64,000 nucleotides of DNA. Source: Alphaproteobacteria bacterium. Its GTDB lineage: Bacteria; Myxococcota_A; UBA796; GCA-2862545. A program made the position numbers and the translations under genes. The notes under the pieces are model-generated. The model saw only the letters and a program-made list of their open reading frames with translations. It ran no database searches and was not told where the DNA came from. Positions 54,370-63,262 of this stretch are shown here, in pieces (the stretch's first letter is position 1; each line of letters opens with the position of its first letter). Location: positions 62,001-126,000 of the forward strand of contig JACKEP010000010.1 of assembly GCA_020632915.1 (NCBI GenBank), written 5' to 3'.

Positions 54370-55715
54370 AGCGTCAGCGTCAGGCCCGCGACGAGCGCGC
54401 CCGGCAGCCGCTGGCTGCGCGTGGACCGCCAGCCGTAGGTGCCCGTGTCGGCGAGGAACGCGGTCTCGGTGGTCAGCGCCTCCAGCCGCTCGCCGAACAG
54501 TGCGTACACCGAGTCGTCGAAGCGCATCACCTCGACCGGCGCCACCGCCTCGCCGCCCTCCACCCACAGGGTCGCGAACCGCGTCAGTCCGGTGATGCGT
54601 GCGCTCTGCATGTCGGAGTGGTTGGTGTACCAGAGGTTCGACACCCACACGCCGGTGCCGAGACGGGCGCGCGCATCCGCCATCGGCAGCTCGCCCCCGT
54701 GCAGGTGCAGGCTCTGCGGCACCTCGTCGGCGTCGGCGCCGTTGTGGGGCACGCCGAGCTCGACGGCCGTGCGCGGACTGACCATGGCGCCCGTGTGCCG
54801 ACCGCCGACCCACAGGGCCACGGCGTCGGGCCGCACGAAGCCGTCGGACTGGAAGCACGGCGCGATGCCGCCCGCCGTGTGTTCGGTGAGGGTGACCCGC
54901 GGATCGAGCTGCACCTCGTCGGCCACCAGCCGGCCCAGGCAGCTGCGCTGACGGTGCTGCTCGTTGGCCGAGAACCCGCCACGGCACAGCAGGTCGTAGA
55001 CCTCCTCCATCGCCGCCGGCGTGAGGAACGCCCGCCAGTCCCCCGGCGTGAGCCGCTTCGGCGGCCGCGCGAGCACGGCGAGGTCGGCCGCCGCCTGGGC
55101 CATCTGCGCGCGGAACGCGTCGCCGTCCCAGGCGGGCGCAGCGAGCGTGGCCTTCACGGCGCGGTCGGCGCCCTGCACCAGGCACAGGTCGAAGACGAAG
55201 CCCGGCGCCTCGAACCAGTTGCGCTGGCCCAGGTGGTTGGCGAACCCGCGCACGGACGTGCCGCCCGCGTAGATGCCCACCAGATCGTGCGCCGGCTCGG
55301 CGCCCTGGGCCCAGTCGACCACCTCGTCGACCACGTCGCGCGCGTCGGGGACCGTCCCCTGCCCGACCTGCTCGGTGGACACGACGTCGACCGGCAGCAG
55401 CAGGTAGGGATCCTCGGGCAGCGCCGGCAGCGTCTGCCGCAGCGACGCGATGGCGCCGCCCAGGCGGTCGGTGTCGCCGTCGACATCGCCCGTGAGCGTG
55501 AACGTGGCGGCCAGGTGGCGACGGCCGTGCACCCAGCGCACCGTCACGGCGGCGTCCTGCACGGTGCCCGGCTGACGGACGAGCCCGCGGTTGAACCGCA
55601 CGAAGTCCGAGCGCTCGGCGGTGAGGTAGAGCCCATAGGCCTCGTCACCACGCCGGAGCGCGTCGGCCCGCGCCGCGAGCGCTTCGAGGTGGGCCCGCCA
55701 GTCGATCCCCGCCAT
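54366..55715 (-). CDS. tldE: TldE/PmbA-like subunit of the TldD/E protease
   Basis: 449 residues from ATG 55715, overlapping the tldD stop by one base (TGATG). It aligns with the PmbA/TldE family: N-terminal 'ALAARADALRRGDEAYGLYLTAERSDFVRFNRGLVRQPGTVQDAAVTVRW', 'CRGGFSANEQHRQRSCLGRLVADEVQLDPRVTL', and the C-terminal 'ARARLGTGVWVSNLWYTNHSDMQSARITGLTRFATLWVEGG'. TldE lacks the zinc site and forms a heterodimer with TldD. Together they cleave unfolded peptides, including RiPP precursors and CcdA in E. coli. Confidence 0.88.
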   Translation of the reverse strand: MAGIDWRAHLEALAARADALRRGDEAYGLYLTAERSDFVRFNRGLVRQPGTVQDAAVTVRWVHGRRHLAATFTLTGDVDGDTDRLGGAIASLRQTLPALPEDPYLLLPVDVVSTEQVGQGTVPDARDVVDEVVDWAQGAEPAHDLVGIYAGGTSVRGFANHLGQRNWFEAPGFVFDLCLVQGADRAVKATLAAPAWDGDAFRAQMAQAAADLAVLARPPKRLTPGDWRAFLTPAAMEEVYDLLCRGGFSANEQHRQRSCLGRLVADEVQLDPRVTLTEHTAGGIAPCFQSDGFVRPDAVALWVGGRHTGAMVSPRTAVELGVPHNGADADEVPQSLHLHGGELPMADARARLGTGVWVSNLWYTNHSDMQSARITGLTRFATLWVEGGEAVAPVEVMRFDDSVYALFGERLEALTTETAFLADTGTYGWRSTRSQRLPGALVAGLTLTL

Positions 55716-57157
55716 CAGGCCGCTCCGAAGACGTCGACGTCGGTGAACAGGCACACGGGCGACGCGTGCCCGACGCGGATCACCTGGTTGGGCTCGCCCT
55801 TGCCGCAGAACGGGGTGCCGAGCACCTGCCACGACGACCGGTCGCCCACCCCGGCGAGGCTGCGCCAGAACCGCGCCGAGATGCCGCGGTAGTTCGGGTT
55901 GCGCAGCACGCGACCCAGGCGACCGTCGACGATCTCCCGCGCGTACTCACAGCCGAACTGGAACTTGTTGCGGCTGTCGTCGATGGACCACGACAGGTTC
56001 GTCTCCATCCACACGCCGCGCCGCACACGCCCGATCAGCGCGTCGACGCTGTCGGTGCCCGGCTCCAGGTTGATGTTGGCCATGCGGTCGATCGGCGGGC
56101 GGTTCCAGGACGACGCACGGCTGTTCGCGAGCGCCGCCATGCCGGCCCGCGCCCCCGACGTCACCGAGCCGAGGGGTCGCAGCAGCACGCCGCGGTCGAT
56201 GAGCATCACCTTGGACGCGGGCGTGCCGTCGTCGTCGAAGGCGTAGCTGGCGAACTCGTCGTCGACCGTGGGGTCGAAGCTGACGTTGAGCAGCGACGAG
56301 CCGTACTGGTAGGTGCCGAACATGTCGGCGGTGACGAAGCTCGTGCCTGCGTAGTTGCGCTCGTCCCCGAGGATGCGGTCGAGCTCGAGCGGGTGGCCGA
56401 TCGACTCGTGGATCTGCAGCATCATCTGGTCGGGCGCGATGAGGACGTCCATCGCACCGGACGGGCAGTTGTCGGCGAGCACCAGCTCCACCGCCTGATC
56501 GCCCACGCGGCGGGCCTGGCCGTCGTAGTCGAAGCGGTCCAGCACCTCGACGCCGCCCTGCTGGCTGGCCCCGCGGAAGCCGCCCAGGGTGCGCCGCTGC
56601 GTGACGCCCTCGTAGTGGGCGACGGCCTCCAGCTCCGGCGTGACGCCGTGCCACGTGCGCGTGACCTCGCCCCCGTCGCTGGTGAGCAGCACCTGGTGGA
56701 CCTGCGCCGCGATCACCGACGCCGACCGCGCCACGATGCGCCCGTCGACGTCGAGTCCCTTGCAGGCGGCGGCGAGGCGCGCCACCCGATCGGCCAGCGG
56801 CACGGCGTCCCACACCGTGCCCACGCGCGAGGCCTGCGCCCCCGACGGCACCGCCGTGGGCACCTCCCGCGGGTCGAACACCATCCGGCCGGACGTGCGC
56901 TCGGCCCAGCGCGTGGCCTCGGCGACGGCGGCGCGCAGCCCCGACGGCGACAGGTCGCTGGTGGCCGCGTAGCCCTGACCCGAGCCCTTGCGGACGGTGA
57001 CCATCGCGCCGACGCTGCGCACGTCTTCCGGGGGCTCGAGCACGTCGTCGCGCACCTCGAGGTGGGTGCGACGCTCGTCCACCCAGCGCAGGGTGGCGTG
57101 ATCCACCCCGGCGGGCAGGGCCTGTCGGAACCGGGCGGCGAGCACCTCGGGGCCCAT
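55715..57157 (-). CDS. tldD: TldD zinc metalloprotease subunit
   Basis: 480 residues (E. coli 481); GGAGG before ATG 57157. The HExxxH zinc motif is in 'MMLQIHESIGHPLELDRILGDERNYAG' (about residue 250), with later 'VTSGARAGMAALANSRASSWNRPPIDRMANINLEPG' and the third ligand expected in the 'FGCEYAREI'/'GLGRVLRNPNYRG' region. It is the catalytic partner of the TldE encoded directly downstream. No RiPP maturation genes are nearby. Confidence 0.95.
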   Translation of the reverse strand: MGPEVLAARFRQALPAGVDHATLRWVDERRTHLEVRDDVLEPPEDVRSVGAMVTVRKGSGQGYAATSDLSPSGLRAAVAEATRWAERTSGRMVFDPREVPTAVPSGAQASRVGTVWDAVPLADRVARLAAACKGLDVDGRIVARSASVIAAQVHQVLLTSDGGEVTRTWHGVTPELEAVAHYEGVTQRRTLGGFRGASQQGGVEVLDRFDYDGQARRVGDQAVELVLADNCPSGAMDVLIAPDQMMLQIHESIGHPLELDRILGDERNYAGTSFVTADMFGTYQYGSSLLNVSFDPTVDDEFASYAFDDDGTPASKVMLIDRGVLLRPLGSVTSGARAGMAALANSRASSWNRPPIDRMANINLEPGTDSVDALIGRVRRGVWMETNLSWSIDDSRNKFQFGCEYAREIVDGRLGRVLRNPNYRGISARFWRSLAGVGDRSSWQVLGTPFCGKGEPNQVIRVGHASPVCLFTDVDVFGAA

Positions 57158-57234
57158 GGCGCCTCCTTCGCGGTCCCGTGCTGTATCGGCCTGCGGCACC
57201 GGCGTCACCGATGCAGCCGCCTGCAGCCGTGCAG

Positions 57235-57357
57235 CCCGCTGCAGCCCGCTGCAGCGTGTGACAAGCGGACCCCGATGGACGAACCTCGACCCCGATCGAC
57301 GGATCGTGACGCTCTTACGCCCGTCTTGCACGCCCCGAGGCCCCCCGCTGCAGCGGG
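57235..57357. repeat. Repeated CCCGCTGCAG boxes in the tldD/sigma-factor gap
   Basis: CCCGCTGCAG occurs twice in tandem at 57235-57254 (preceded by related CTGCAGCC and GTGCAGCC) and again at 57344-57353 where it forms the perfect 14-bp palindrome CCCGCTGCAGCGGG (57344-57357). The boxes lie between divergent tldD and the ECF-like sigma gene and may be binding sites for a regulator; no known motif matches. Confidence 0.5.
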
Positions 57358-57410
57358 CTGGCACACCTGTCGCGAAAGGGACCTGCACCCACTGCGACCT
57401 CGGAGCGACC

Positions 57411-58031
57411 ATGAGCCAGCCCACCTCCCGCACCATCGCCTTCTCCTGCCCCAGCCACGTCGCCGCCGCGCTCGACGGCGACACGGTCCGGCGCCAGGCG
57501 ATGTTCGCCCTGCTGGCCCCGGTCATCGCCCGCCGCGTCCGCCGCACGCTGCGCACCTGGCGCCCCGACGCCGGTCAGGAGCAGGTCGACGACCTGGTCC
57601 AGGACGTCCACGCTGCCCTGCTGGAGCGCGACGGTCGCCGCCTGCGCGCCTGGGACCCCGCCCGCGGCGCCAGCCTGACCACCTTCGTCGACCGCATCTC
57701 CGCGCGCATCGTCATCTCCTGGCTGCGCAGCCCCCGCCGCAGCGCCAGCCCCGAGCAGGCCGCCGCCCCGGAGGACATGGGCGTCCACGCCTGCCAGCGC
57801 CCCTCGCCCGAGCGCGACGTGGCCGGCCAGGAGCTGTTCGACACCATCGTCGCCGGCGTCACCGCCTCGCTGTCGCCCCGCGACGCCGCGCTGTTCCACG
57901 CCCTGCTGGTCGAGGAGCGCGAGATCGACGAGCTGATCGCCGAGCACGGCCTGTCCCAGGGCGCGCTGTACGTGCGCCGCTGCCGCCTGCGCAAGGTCGC
58001 CCGCGCCGTCGCCGAGGCCGCCGTCGCCTGA
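57411..58031 (+). CDS. ECF-like sigma-70 family RNA polymerase sigma factor
   Basis: 206 residues; GGAG before ATG 57411. Region 2 is clear: 'QVDDLVQDVHAALLERDGRRLRAWDPARGASLTTFVDRISARIVISWLR', the DDLVQDV and the WDPxRGASLTTFVDRI... being typical. Region 4 is a helix-turn-helix-like 'REIDELIAEHGLSQGALYVRRCRLRKVARAV'. It lacks an adjacent anti-sigma factor, and its end meets a large sigma-54 activator gene convergently. Confidence 0.8.
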   Translation: MSQPTSRTIAFSCPSHVAAALDGDTVRRQAMFALLAPVIARRVRRTLRTWRPDAGQEQVDDLVQDVHAALLERDGRRLRAWDPARGASLTTFVDRISARIVISWLRSPRRSASPEQAAAPEDMGVHACQRPSPERDVAGQELFDTIVAGVTASLSPRDAALFHALLVEEREIDELIAEHGLSQGALYVRRCRLRKVARAVAEAAVA

Positions 58032-58070
58032 TCCGCGCGCCCGTCCGTTGCGCGGCCACCACCCACGCGA

Positions 58071-60845
58071 TCAGGTGAGCCGGTCCTCGATCGCCTCGCG
58101 GATGCCCTTGGGCAGGGCCTCCAGCCACGCCATCCGGTCCTTCTTGCGCGCCGCCCGCGTGCACAGCTCGTCCCGCAGCGCCCCGTTGCCGTCGAACTCG
58201 TAGAGCAGCGCGCAGTACTGGGTGGGCCGCACGTCGAGCACGAACCCCACCAGCGCGCCGAGGTCGGCGTGGCCCCGGTGGGTGCCCAGCTCCGAGCGCA
58301 GGTGGGCGCTGAACGCGCCGCCCTCGTAGCGGACGACCACGTCGTTGAGCAGCTCGCGCTCCGCCGCCGACAGCGTCCACGGCGTCGACGGCCGGTTCGG
58401 GGCCGCCTCCTTCGGCGCCGACGACGGCACGCCCACGACGCGGGTGCCCTCCAGCCGCACCGCCGCCTGCTCCCCCACCGCGCGGGTGACGGCCGTGGGC
58501 CCGTGGTCGACGCGCGCCACCTGGCCGGCGAACAGGAACAGCTGCAGGTCCTCGCGGCCGCCCACGTCGCGCAGGCGCAGCTCGACCGCCTCCCCACACC
58601 CCTGAGGGCGGCCCGGCTCCACCGGACGGAGCCGACCGCTCACCGAGGTCAGGTCGCTGACCCACGGCGCGAGCGCCACGCCGGGCAGCGCGTGGACGGT
58701 GAAGCCCTGGTCGTCCAGCGTGATCAGCACGTGGGCGCGGGACAGGTGGGGCAGGTGCACGAACGGCAGGCAGGCCGGCGGCTCGTGGCAGGCGGCCTTG
58801 ACCGCCGCGAGCTGGTCCCAGAGGCGTCCGCGTCCCTCGGGCTCCTCCACCCGGGCCACCTGCTCGAGGTGGGCCACGCTGCGCACGCGGCCGAGGAGGA
58901 GCGCCCGTGACCGGAAGGTGCGCTCCAGACCCACCACCTCACCGCCGTCGACCACCGGGTTCCACAGCACCTGGATGGGCTTGCTGGTCACAGAGGTGAG
59001 CAGGTGGGGCAGGTGGCGCGCCACGGCCGGCAGGTCGATCGGCCCGTCGACGCTGCGCACGAGCGCGGCCACGTCGGCCTGCAGCTCGGGGACGTTGCCC
59101 GCCCACGTGCGCCGCGACAGGGCCACCAGGGCGTCGAGCCGGATGGGCCGGCCCTCCAGCGCCGACAGGATCGCGTGGCGCACGCTGGTGTCACCGCGAT
59201 CGGCCAGCGACGGCACCCGCATCGTCACCATCGTCATCCGCTGGCCGAGGGTGCGCGGCAGGCCCCACTCCGGGCGCTCGCCGCGCTCGTCGACGCTCTG
59301 GGTGGTGATCAGCGGGACGGGGTGGCGGTTGGCGGGCGCGAGCGGGCCGAGGTGTTCCGGGCGGACGGGGCCCGACTCGCACTCGAAGGCGGCCACGAGC
59401 ATCGTCTGGCGCAGCTCGCGCACGTTGCCGGGCCAGTGGTGGCGCTGCAGGATCGCGGCGGCCTCGTCCGACAACCAGCCCGCGGGGGCGGCCTTCAGGC
59501 CACGGGCCTCGGCGAAGAAGCTGGCCGCGAGCACCATCACGTCGTCGCCTCGCGCACGCAGCGGCGGGATGTGCAGCGTGATCGCCTCCAGGCGCGACAG
59601 CAGGTCGCCGCGGAACTCGCCGCGTCGGACCATGGCCTCCAGGTCGGCGTTGGTGGCGGCGACGAAGCGCACGTCGACCTTGACCACCTCGTCGCTGCCG
59701 ACGGGCTGGACCGTCTTCTCCTGGAGCAGGCGCAGCAGCTTGGCCTGGATCTTCGGCTCGACGTTGCCCAGCTCGTCGAGGAACAGCGTGCCGCGCTCCG
59801 CCGTGCGTGCCGCGCCCTTGCGGTGGGACGTGGCCCCGGTGAACGCGCCGGCGGCGTGGCCGAACAGCTCGCTCTCGACCAGGGACGGCGACAGCGTGGA
59901 GATGTCGACCGGGTGGTAGGGCCCGCGGCGCCCCGACGCCTCGTGGATCGCCTGGGCGAACAGCTCCTTGCCCACGCCGGACTCGCCGAGGATGAGCACC
60001 GGCAGCGGCGACCGCGCCGCCCGCGCCGCCCGGTCGAGGACCCGCACCAGCGCCGGCGAGGAGCCGACGATACGGTCGAAGGCCTGCAGCGACGGCCGCT
60101 CGGCGGGACCCGCTGCTTCCGACGGCGGCGGCGGGATCACCGCCCGCCCGGCCTCGAGCTGGGCGCGCAGGTGGTGGAGGCGGTCGGGGTCGAGCTCGCT
60201 GACCTCGGGGTAGAGCACCCACTGCCCGGCGACGGGCCGCGTGTCGGCGTCGCGCCCCACCTCGGACAGCATCCGGTCGCCCAGCCGCGCGTGGGCCCAC
60301 CGCGCCAGCTCCCGCTTTCCCGTGCCCGGTGGCCCCGTGAGGTGGACCACCGACGCCGAGCGGCAGTGGGAAAGCAAGCTACGCCGCAGGTCGGACAGCG
60401 CCGGGTCGGACTCGATGACGTGGAAGACGTCGGCGTGCTGCAGGCGCTGGAGCACCCGCACGGGCACGTGGGCCACCCGGTCTTCCGCGAGCACCACGAT
60501 GTGCGCGTGGACCTCCCGCGCCGACCGCGCCAGCGCGTCGAGGTGCAGCCCCGAGGGCGGCCGCAGCAGCACGAGCCAGCCGTCGCGCGCCTCCCGCAGG
60601 GCATCCACCAGCGCGTCCCGCGCCGACCGCCCCAGGAACTGCCCGTCGACCACGATCAGCGGCCCCCAGGTGCTCCGCTGCCCGAGCCACACCCGGTAGA
60701 GCCACCGCAGCAGCACCGTGTCGTCGATGCCACCCACCCGCGGCAGCACCGCAGGCACCCCGCGCTCCCCCGCATCCACGACGGCCCGCAGCGCCTCCCG
60801 CAGCGCCGGCGCCTCGTCGAGCTCGCGTTCGGGCTGCCACGCCAT
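58071..60845 (-). CDS. Large sigma-54 activator-like AAA+ protein with C-terminal FHA-like domain
   Basis: 924 residues, about twice the usual activator. An N-terminal region contains a first P-loop GPPGTGKR (171-178). The main AAA+ domain has Walker A GESGVGKE (287-294), the sigma-54-contacting loop GAFTGA (333-338), Walker B LFLDEL (354-359) and lid 'HHWPGNVRELRQTM' (~466). A second lid-like 'RRTWAGNVPELQADV' (~590) follows, then an FHA-like region ('LLLGRVRSVAH', 'HLSRAHVLITLDDQGFTVHAL'), and an unknown C-terminus. No helix-turn-helix is obvious. It probably activates a sigma-54 promoter in response to a phosphothreonine signal, perhaps from a Ser/Thr kinase. Confidence 0.85.
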   Translation of the reverse strand: MAWQPERELDEAPALREALRAVVDAGERGVPAVLPRVGGIDDTVLLRWLYRVWLGQRSTWGPLIVVDGQFLGRSARDALVDALREARDGWLVLLRPPSGLHLDALARSAREVHAHIVVLAEDRVAHVPVRVLQRLQHADVFHVIESDPALSDLRRSLLSHCRSASVVHLTGPPGTGKRELARWAHARLGDRMLSEVGRDADTRPVAGQWVLYPEVSELDPDRLHHLRAQLEAGRAVIPPPPSEAAGPAERPSLQAFDRIVGSSPALVRVLDRAARAARSPLPVLILGESGVGKELFAQAIHEASGRRGPYHPVDISTLSPSLVESELFGHAAGAFTGATSHRKGAARTAERGTLFLDELGNVEPKIQAKLLRLLQEKTVQPVGSDEVVKVDVRFVAATNADLEAMVRRGEFRGDLLSRLEAITLHIPPLRARGDDVMVLAASFFAEARGLKAAPAGWLSDEAAAILQRHHWPGNVRELRQTMLVAAFECESGPVRPEHLGPLAPANRHPVPLITTQSVDERGERPEWGLPRTLGQRMTMVTMRVPSLADRGDTSVRHAILSALEGRPIRLDALVALSRRTWAGNVPELQADVAALVRSVDGPIDLPAVARHLPHLLTSVTSKPIQVLWNPVVDGGEVVGLERTFRSRALLLGRVRSVAHLEQVARVEEPEGRGRLWDQLAAVKAACHEPPACLPFVHLPHLSRAHVLITLDDQGFTVHALPGVALAPWVSDLTSVSGRLRPVEPGRPQGCGEAVELRLRDVGGREDLQLFLFAGQVARVDHGPTAVTRAVGEQAAVRLEGTRVVGVPSSAPKEAAPNRPSTPWTLSAAERELLNDVVVRYEGGAFSAHLRSELGTHRGHADLGALVGFVLDVRPTQYCALLYEFDGNGALRDELCTRAARKKDRMAWLEALPKGIREAIEDRLT

Positions 60846-61190
60846 CCCTGCTGGCCCCGTCCCATGTTCGTGACGCCAGCGTCATAGCACCGCGACGGGC
60901 CGCTGGGGCGCGGTGTGGGGGAAGCAGGGCGCGGGTGGTGGGGGGCGGGCGCGGCGACGACGCGCGGGACCGAAGGTCTCGGTCCCTGTCGACTGCGCAT
61001 TCACGTGTGCGTTGCTCGGGCGCTCGATCGCCGGCCGGCGCTGCGGTGGACGCCAGTCCGACGTGGCCTCGTCGATCGAACGGTCGGACGACAGCGGTTC
61101 ATGGCGCACTGAACCGCGTTACAGCTAGCGCGTGGACCTGGACGCGTGTCCGGGCCGCGTCCCCGCCCCACCGCGCCGAACGGGCTCCGC
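60846..61190. other. 345-bp divergent intergenic region
   Basis: Lies between the sigma-54 activator-like gene and the RCC1-like gene. It is GC-rich with G-runs around 60915-60950 and has no ORF with convincing codon use. No -12/-24 or -35/-10 pair could be assigned with confidence. Confidence 0.4.
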
Positions 61191-62240
61191 ATGTCGCGTT
61201 CCACGTCCAACGCCATCGCCCGAGCGGCGCTGTTCGCCAGCGCGTTCGGCTGCCGCGGGATCGACGGCAGCGCGGTCGACGCGGTCCCCGCAGCGAGCGG
61301 CTGGGACGGACCCAGCGTGGCCCACGCATACGATCCGATCGCCGTCGACACCGACCCAGCCGACACCCCACCAGGACCCGAACCCCTCGATGCCGTGGCG
61401 CTGGCGACGAGGAGGCCACCCTTGGTGCACGTTGACTACCAGAATGGTTGCGCGCTCGAGGAGGAAGGCAAGGCATTCTGCTGGGGAAACCGAGAGTATG
61501 TGTTCCGCGATATGGACCAAGGTCCGTTTGATGTCATCTGCAACAAGGCGCTTTCCCCCATGGCCATTCGCCGAGGCGAGCCGGGATTGTTTTTCCCGGT
61601 GGCGGACAGCTACACTCTTGGCGGGTTCGAAATGGCCGCCGAGCCGTACTCGTGGGTCGATCTTGACTGTGGCGTCACCGATGGCAGCGGCGCCTGTGGC
61701 ATCGACACCGACGGTGCTCTGCACTGTTACCGGGCCAATGCTGGCGACATTCCGACAGGTTCGGGTTGGGTGAAGGTGAGCATCGGATATCGAACGGTGT
61801 GCGCACTACACAGCACCGACGGCGTTCAGTGCTGGGGCTCGTCCGAACGGCTCGGCGATTTTTCATACTCGGTACCACCGGCCGTCGATGTTGACGTGGG
61901 TCCGGGGGGAGCGTGCGTGATCACACCCGAGCGCACGGTTGTCTGCGACGGCTCGGAGCCGGGCATCGTGGATGGGGTTCCTCCAAATCTGGACGAGGTG
62001 TGGCGACTCGCCGTGGGTCACGTATTTGCCTGCGCCCTGAAACTCTCCGGCGAGGTTGTGTGCTGGGGTGGAACATCCGCAGCGCCGAACAGCGAGGTCA
62101 TCGACGAAGCTCCTGTCACACACGACTTCGTCGCGTTGGATGTGAACTTTGCGCATGCCTGTGCGATCCGGTCCAACGGTACCGTTGAGTGCTGGGGCGT
62201 AGAAGACCGGGGTGTCCTCGATCCCCCTACACCGCCCTAG
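61191..62240 (+). CDS. RCC1-like repeat lipoprotein in a lower-GC patch
   Basis: 349 residues from ATG 61191; N-terminus 'ARAALFASAFGC' looks like a lipobox. A Thr/Asp/Pro-rich linker leads to RCC1/BNR-type repeats: 'CALHSTDGVQCWGSSERLGD', 'CALKLSGEVVCWGGTSAAP', 'CAIRSNGTVECWGVEDRG', each with a Cys-pair, expected to form a beta-propeller. From about 61430 base composition drops visibly and A/T-ending codons (TTT, GAT, ATT) appear, unlike the neighbours, suggesting recent transfer or relaxed selection. Confidence 0.75.
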   Translation: MSRSTSNAIARAALFASAFGCRGIDGSAVDAVPAASGWDGPSVAHAYDPIAVDTDPADTPPGPEPLDAVALATRRPPLVHVDYQNGCALEEEGKAFCWGNREYVFRDMDQGPFDVICNKALSPMAIRRGEPGLFFPVADSYTLGGFEMAAEPYSWVDLDCGVTDGSGACGIDTDGALHCYRANAGDIPTGSGWVKVSIGYRTVCALHSTDGVQCWGSSERLGDFSYSVPPAVDVDVGPGGACVITPERTVVCDGSEPGIVDGVPPNLDEVWRLAVGHVFACALKLSGEVVCWGGTSAAPNSEVIDEAPVTHDFVALDVNFAHACAIRSNGTVECWGVEDRGVLDPPTPP

Positions 62241-62738
62241 GGCGTCTTGGTGCTCGGCCAACCGCGGCTGATCTCAACTCGCCCTGACCAAGGACCCGTT
62301 CGACAAGTGCCCGGGGCTTCGTGGTCCAGTGGGTTGCTACGACAGTCCACCGCGCCGAAGGCCGCATGGCCAGTTGCCGTGGTGGCGAGCTTGCCATCTA
62401 CTACGCAATTCGAACGCACACAATTTCGAGACGTTTGCCTGGTCCTCGCTCCCCCGAGCGACGACGAGCACGCAGGCGCTGTCGACCCTCCGGACCGAGA
62501 CCGCCGCGGCAGTTGGCATCACGATCAACCCGAGTCAGTGGCAGCGATGGTGGAACCGCCAGCCCTCGCCTTGGTTGTCCATGCGCTCCGACACCTGTCC
62601 AGCCACCAACTCGCGAAACTGCTCGCCGGCCCCAACAACGGGCGAGCCCCGAACCGCGCCGCGCATCTTTCGAACGAAAGCGCACCGTAGAACCGATCGA
62701 CGCATCTTGTCAGATCACCGAAACGCCGCCCCCTCCGC
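62241..62738. other. 498-bp lower-GC stretch without a recognisable gene
   Basis: Follows the RCC1-like gene and shares its lower GC. Three overlapping reading frames of 95-160 codons exist but none shows GC3 bias, a ribosome site or a known domain. It may be the remains of an inserted element. I see no inverted terminal repeats. Confidence 0.4.
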
Positions 62739-63215
62739 TCACACCACCCGAATCGGCGTCTCCGCGCTCGGGTCGAACGGCGAGCCCTTCACGTCCACGA
62801 TCACCTTGATGTAGACCTCGACCGCCGGGTCGAGCGGCGCCACGCCGTAGGCTTCGTAGTAGCTGGCGAGGTCGAGCCGGTGGACCAGGAAGCCGGCGTC
62901 CATCGTGTCGCCAGGCTGCATGTCGTAGGGGAACTGGTAGGGCGCGCCGATCACCTGGTGGGCCTCGTCGTTGACGTCGCTCGCGCGGCGCGTGCCGACC
63001 GAGCCGTCCTTGTCCTGCATGCGCGTGCGCACCTCGGCCACGTGGCGGAGCACCGTGCACGGCTTCTTCGCCGTGATGCGGTAGCGACCCTTGATCACGC
63101 TGTCGCCGATCGGCACCGAGGCCGTCTCGGGCGGCTGCTTCTCGATGCTCGTGAACGCGATCTCCACCATCGTGGAGCCGCCTGCGAACGCCTTGACCTT
63201 GTCGAAGAAACCCAT
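62739..63215 (-). CDS. Hypothetical protein, possibly arrestin-like (Spo0M-like start)
   Basis: 158 residues; GGGAGG before ATG 63215. Begins MGFFDKVKAFAGGSTMVEI, reminiscent of the Spo0M/arrestin-like opening, then beta-rich sequence ('VPIGDSVIKGRYRITAKKPCTVLRHVAEVRTRMQD', 'DLASYYEAYGVAPLDPAVEVYIKVIVDVKG'). No signal peptide. The resemblance is weak and limited to the first 15 residues; treat the product as unknown. 47 bp after the DUF2169-like gene on the same strand. Confidence 0.6.
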   Translation of the reverse strand: MGFFDKVKAFAGGSTMVEIAFTSIEKQPPETASVPIGDSVIKGRYRITAKKPCTVLRHVAEVRTRMQDKDGSVGTRRASDVNDEAHQVIGAPYQFPYDMQPGDTMDAGFLVHRLDLASYYEAYGVAPLDPAVEVYIKVIVDVKGSPFDPSAETPIRVV

Positions 63216-63262
63216 GGTTCACCCTCCCTGCGCGCGAGGGTACGGCAGCGCGCACCCTGGGG

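Noticed and set aside
53899..57157. RiPP biosynthesis cluster around tldD/tldE
   Set aside because: No precursor peptide, cyclodehydratase or dedicated exporter lies nearby; tldD/tldE are widespread housekeeping proteases.
57156..57410. N-terminal extension of the ECF-like sigma factor from a frame starting at 57156
   Set aside because: The extension overlaps the tldD start region and the CTGCAG repeats and has no sigma-factor homology; ATG 57411 has a good ribosome site.
62241..62738. Possible transposase gene or insertion sequence
   Set aside because: No DDE-like motif, terminal inverted repeats or target duplication could be found in any of the overlapping frames.
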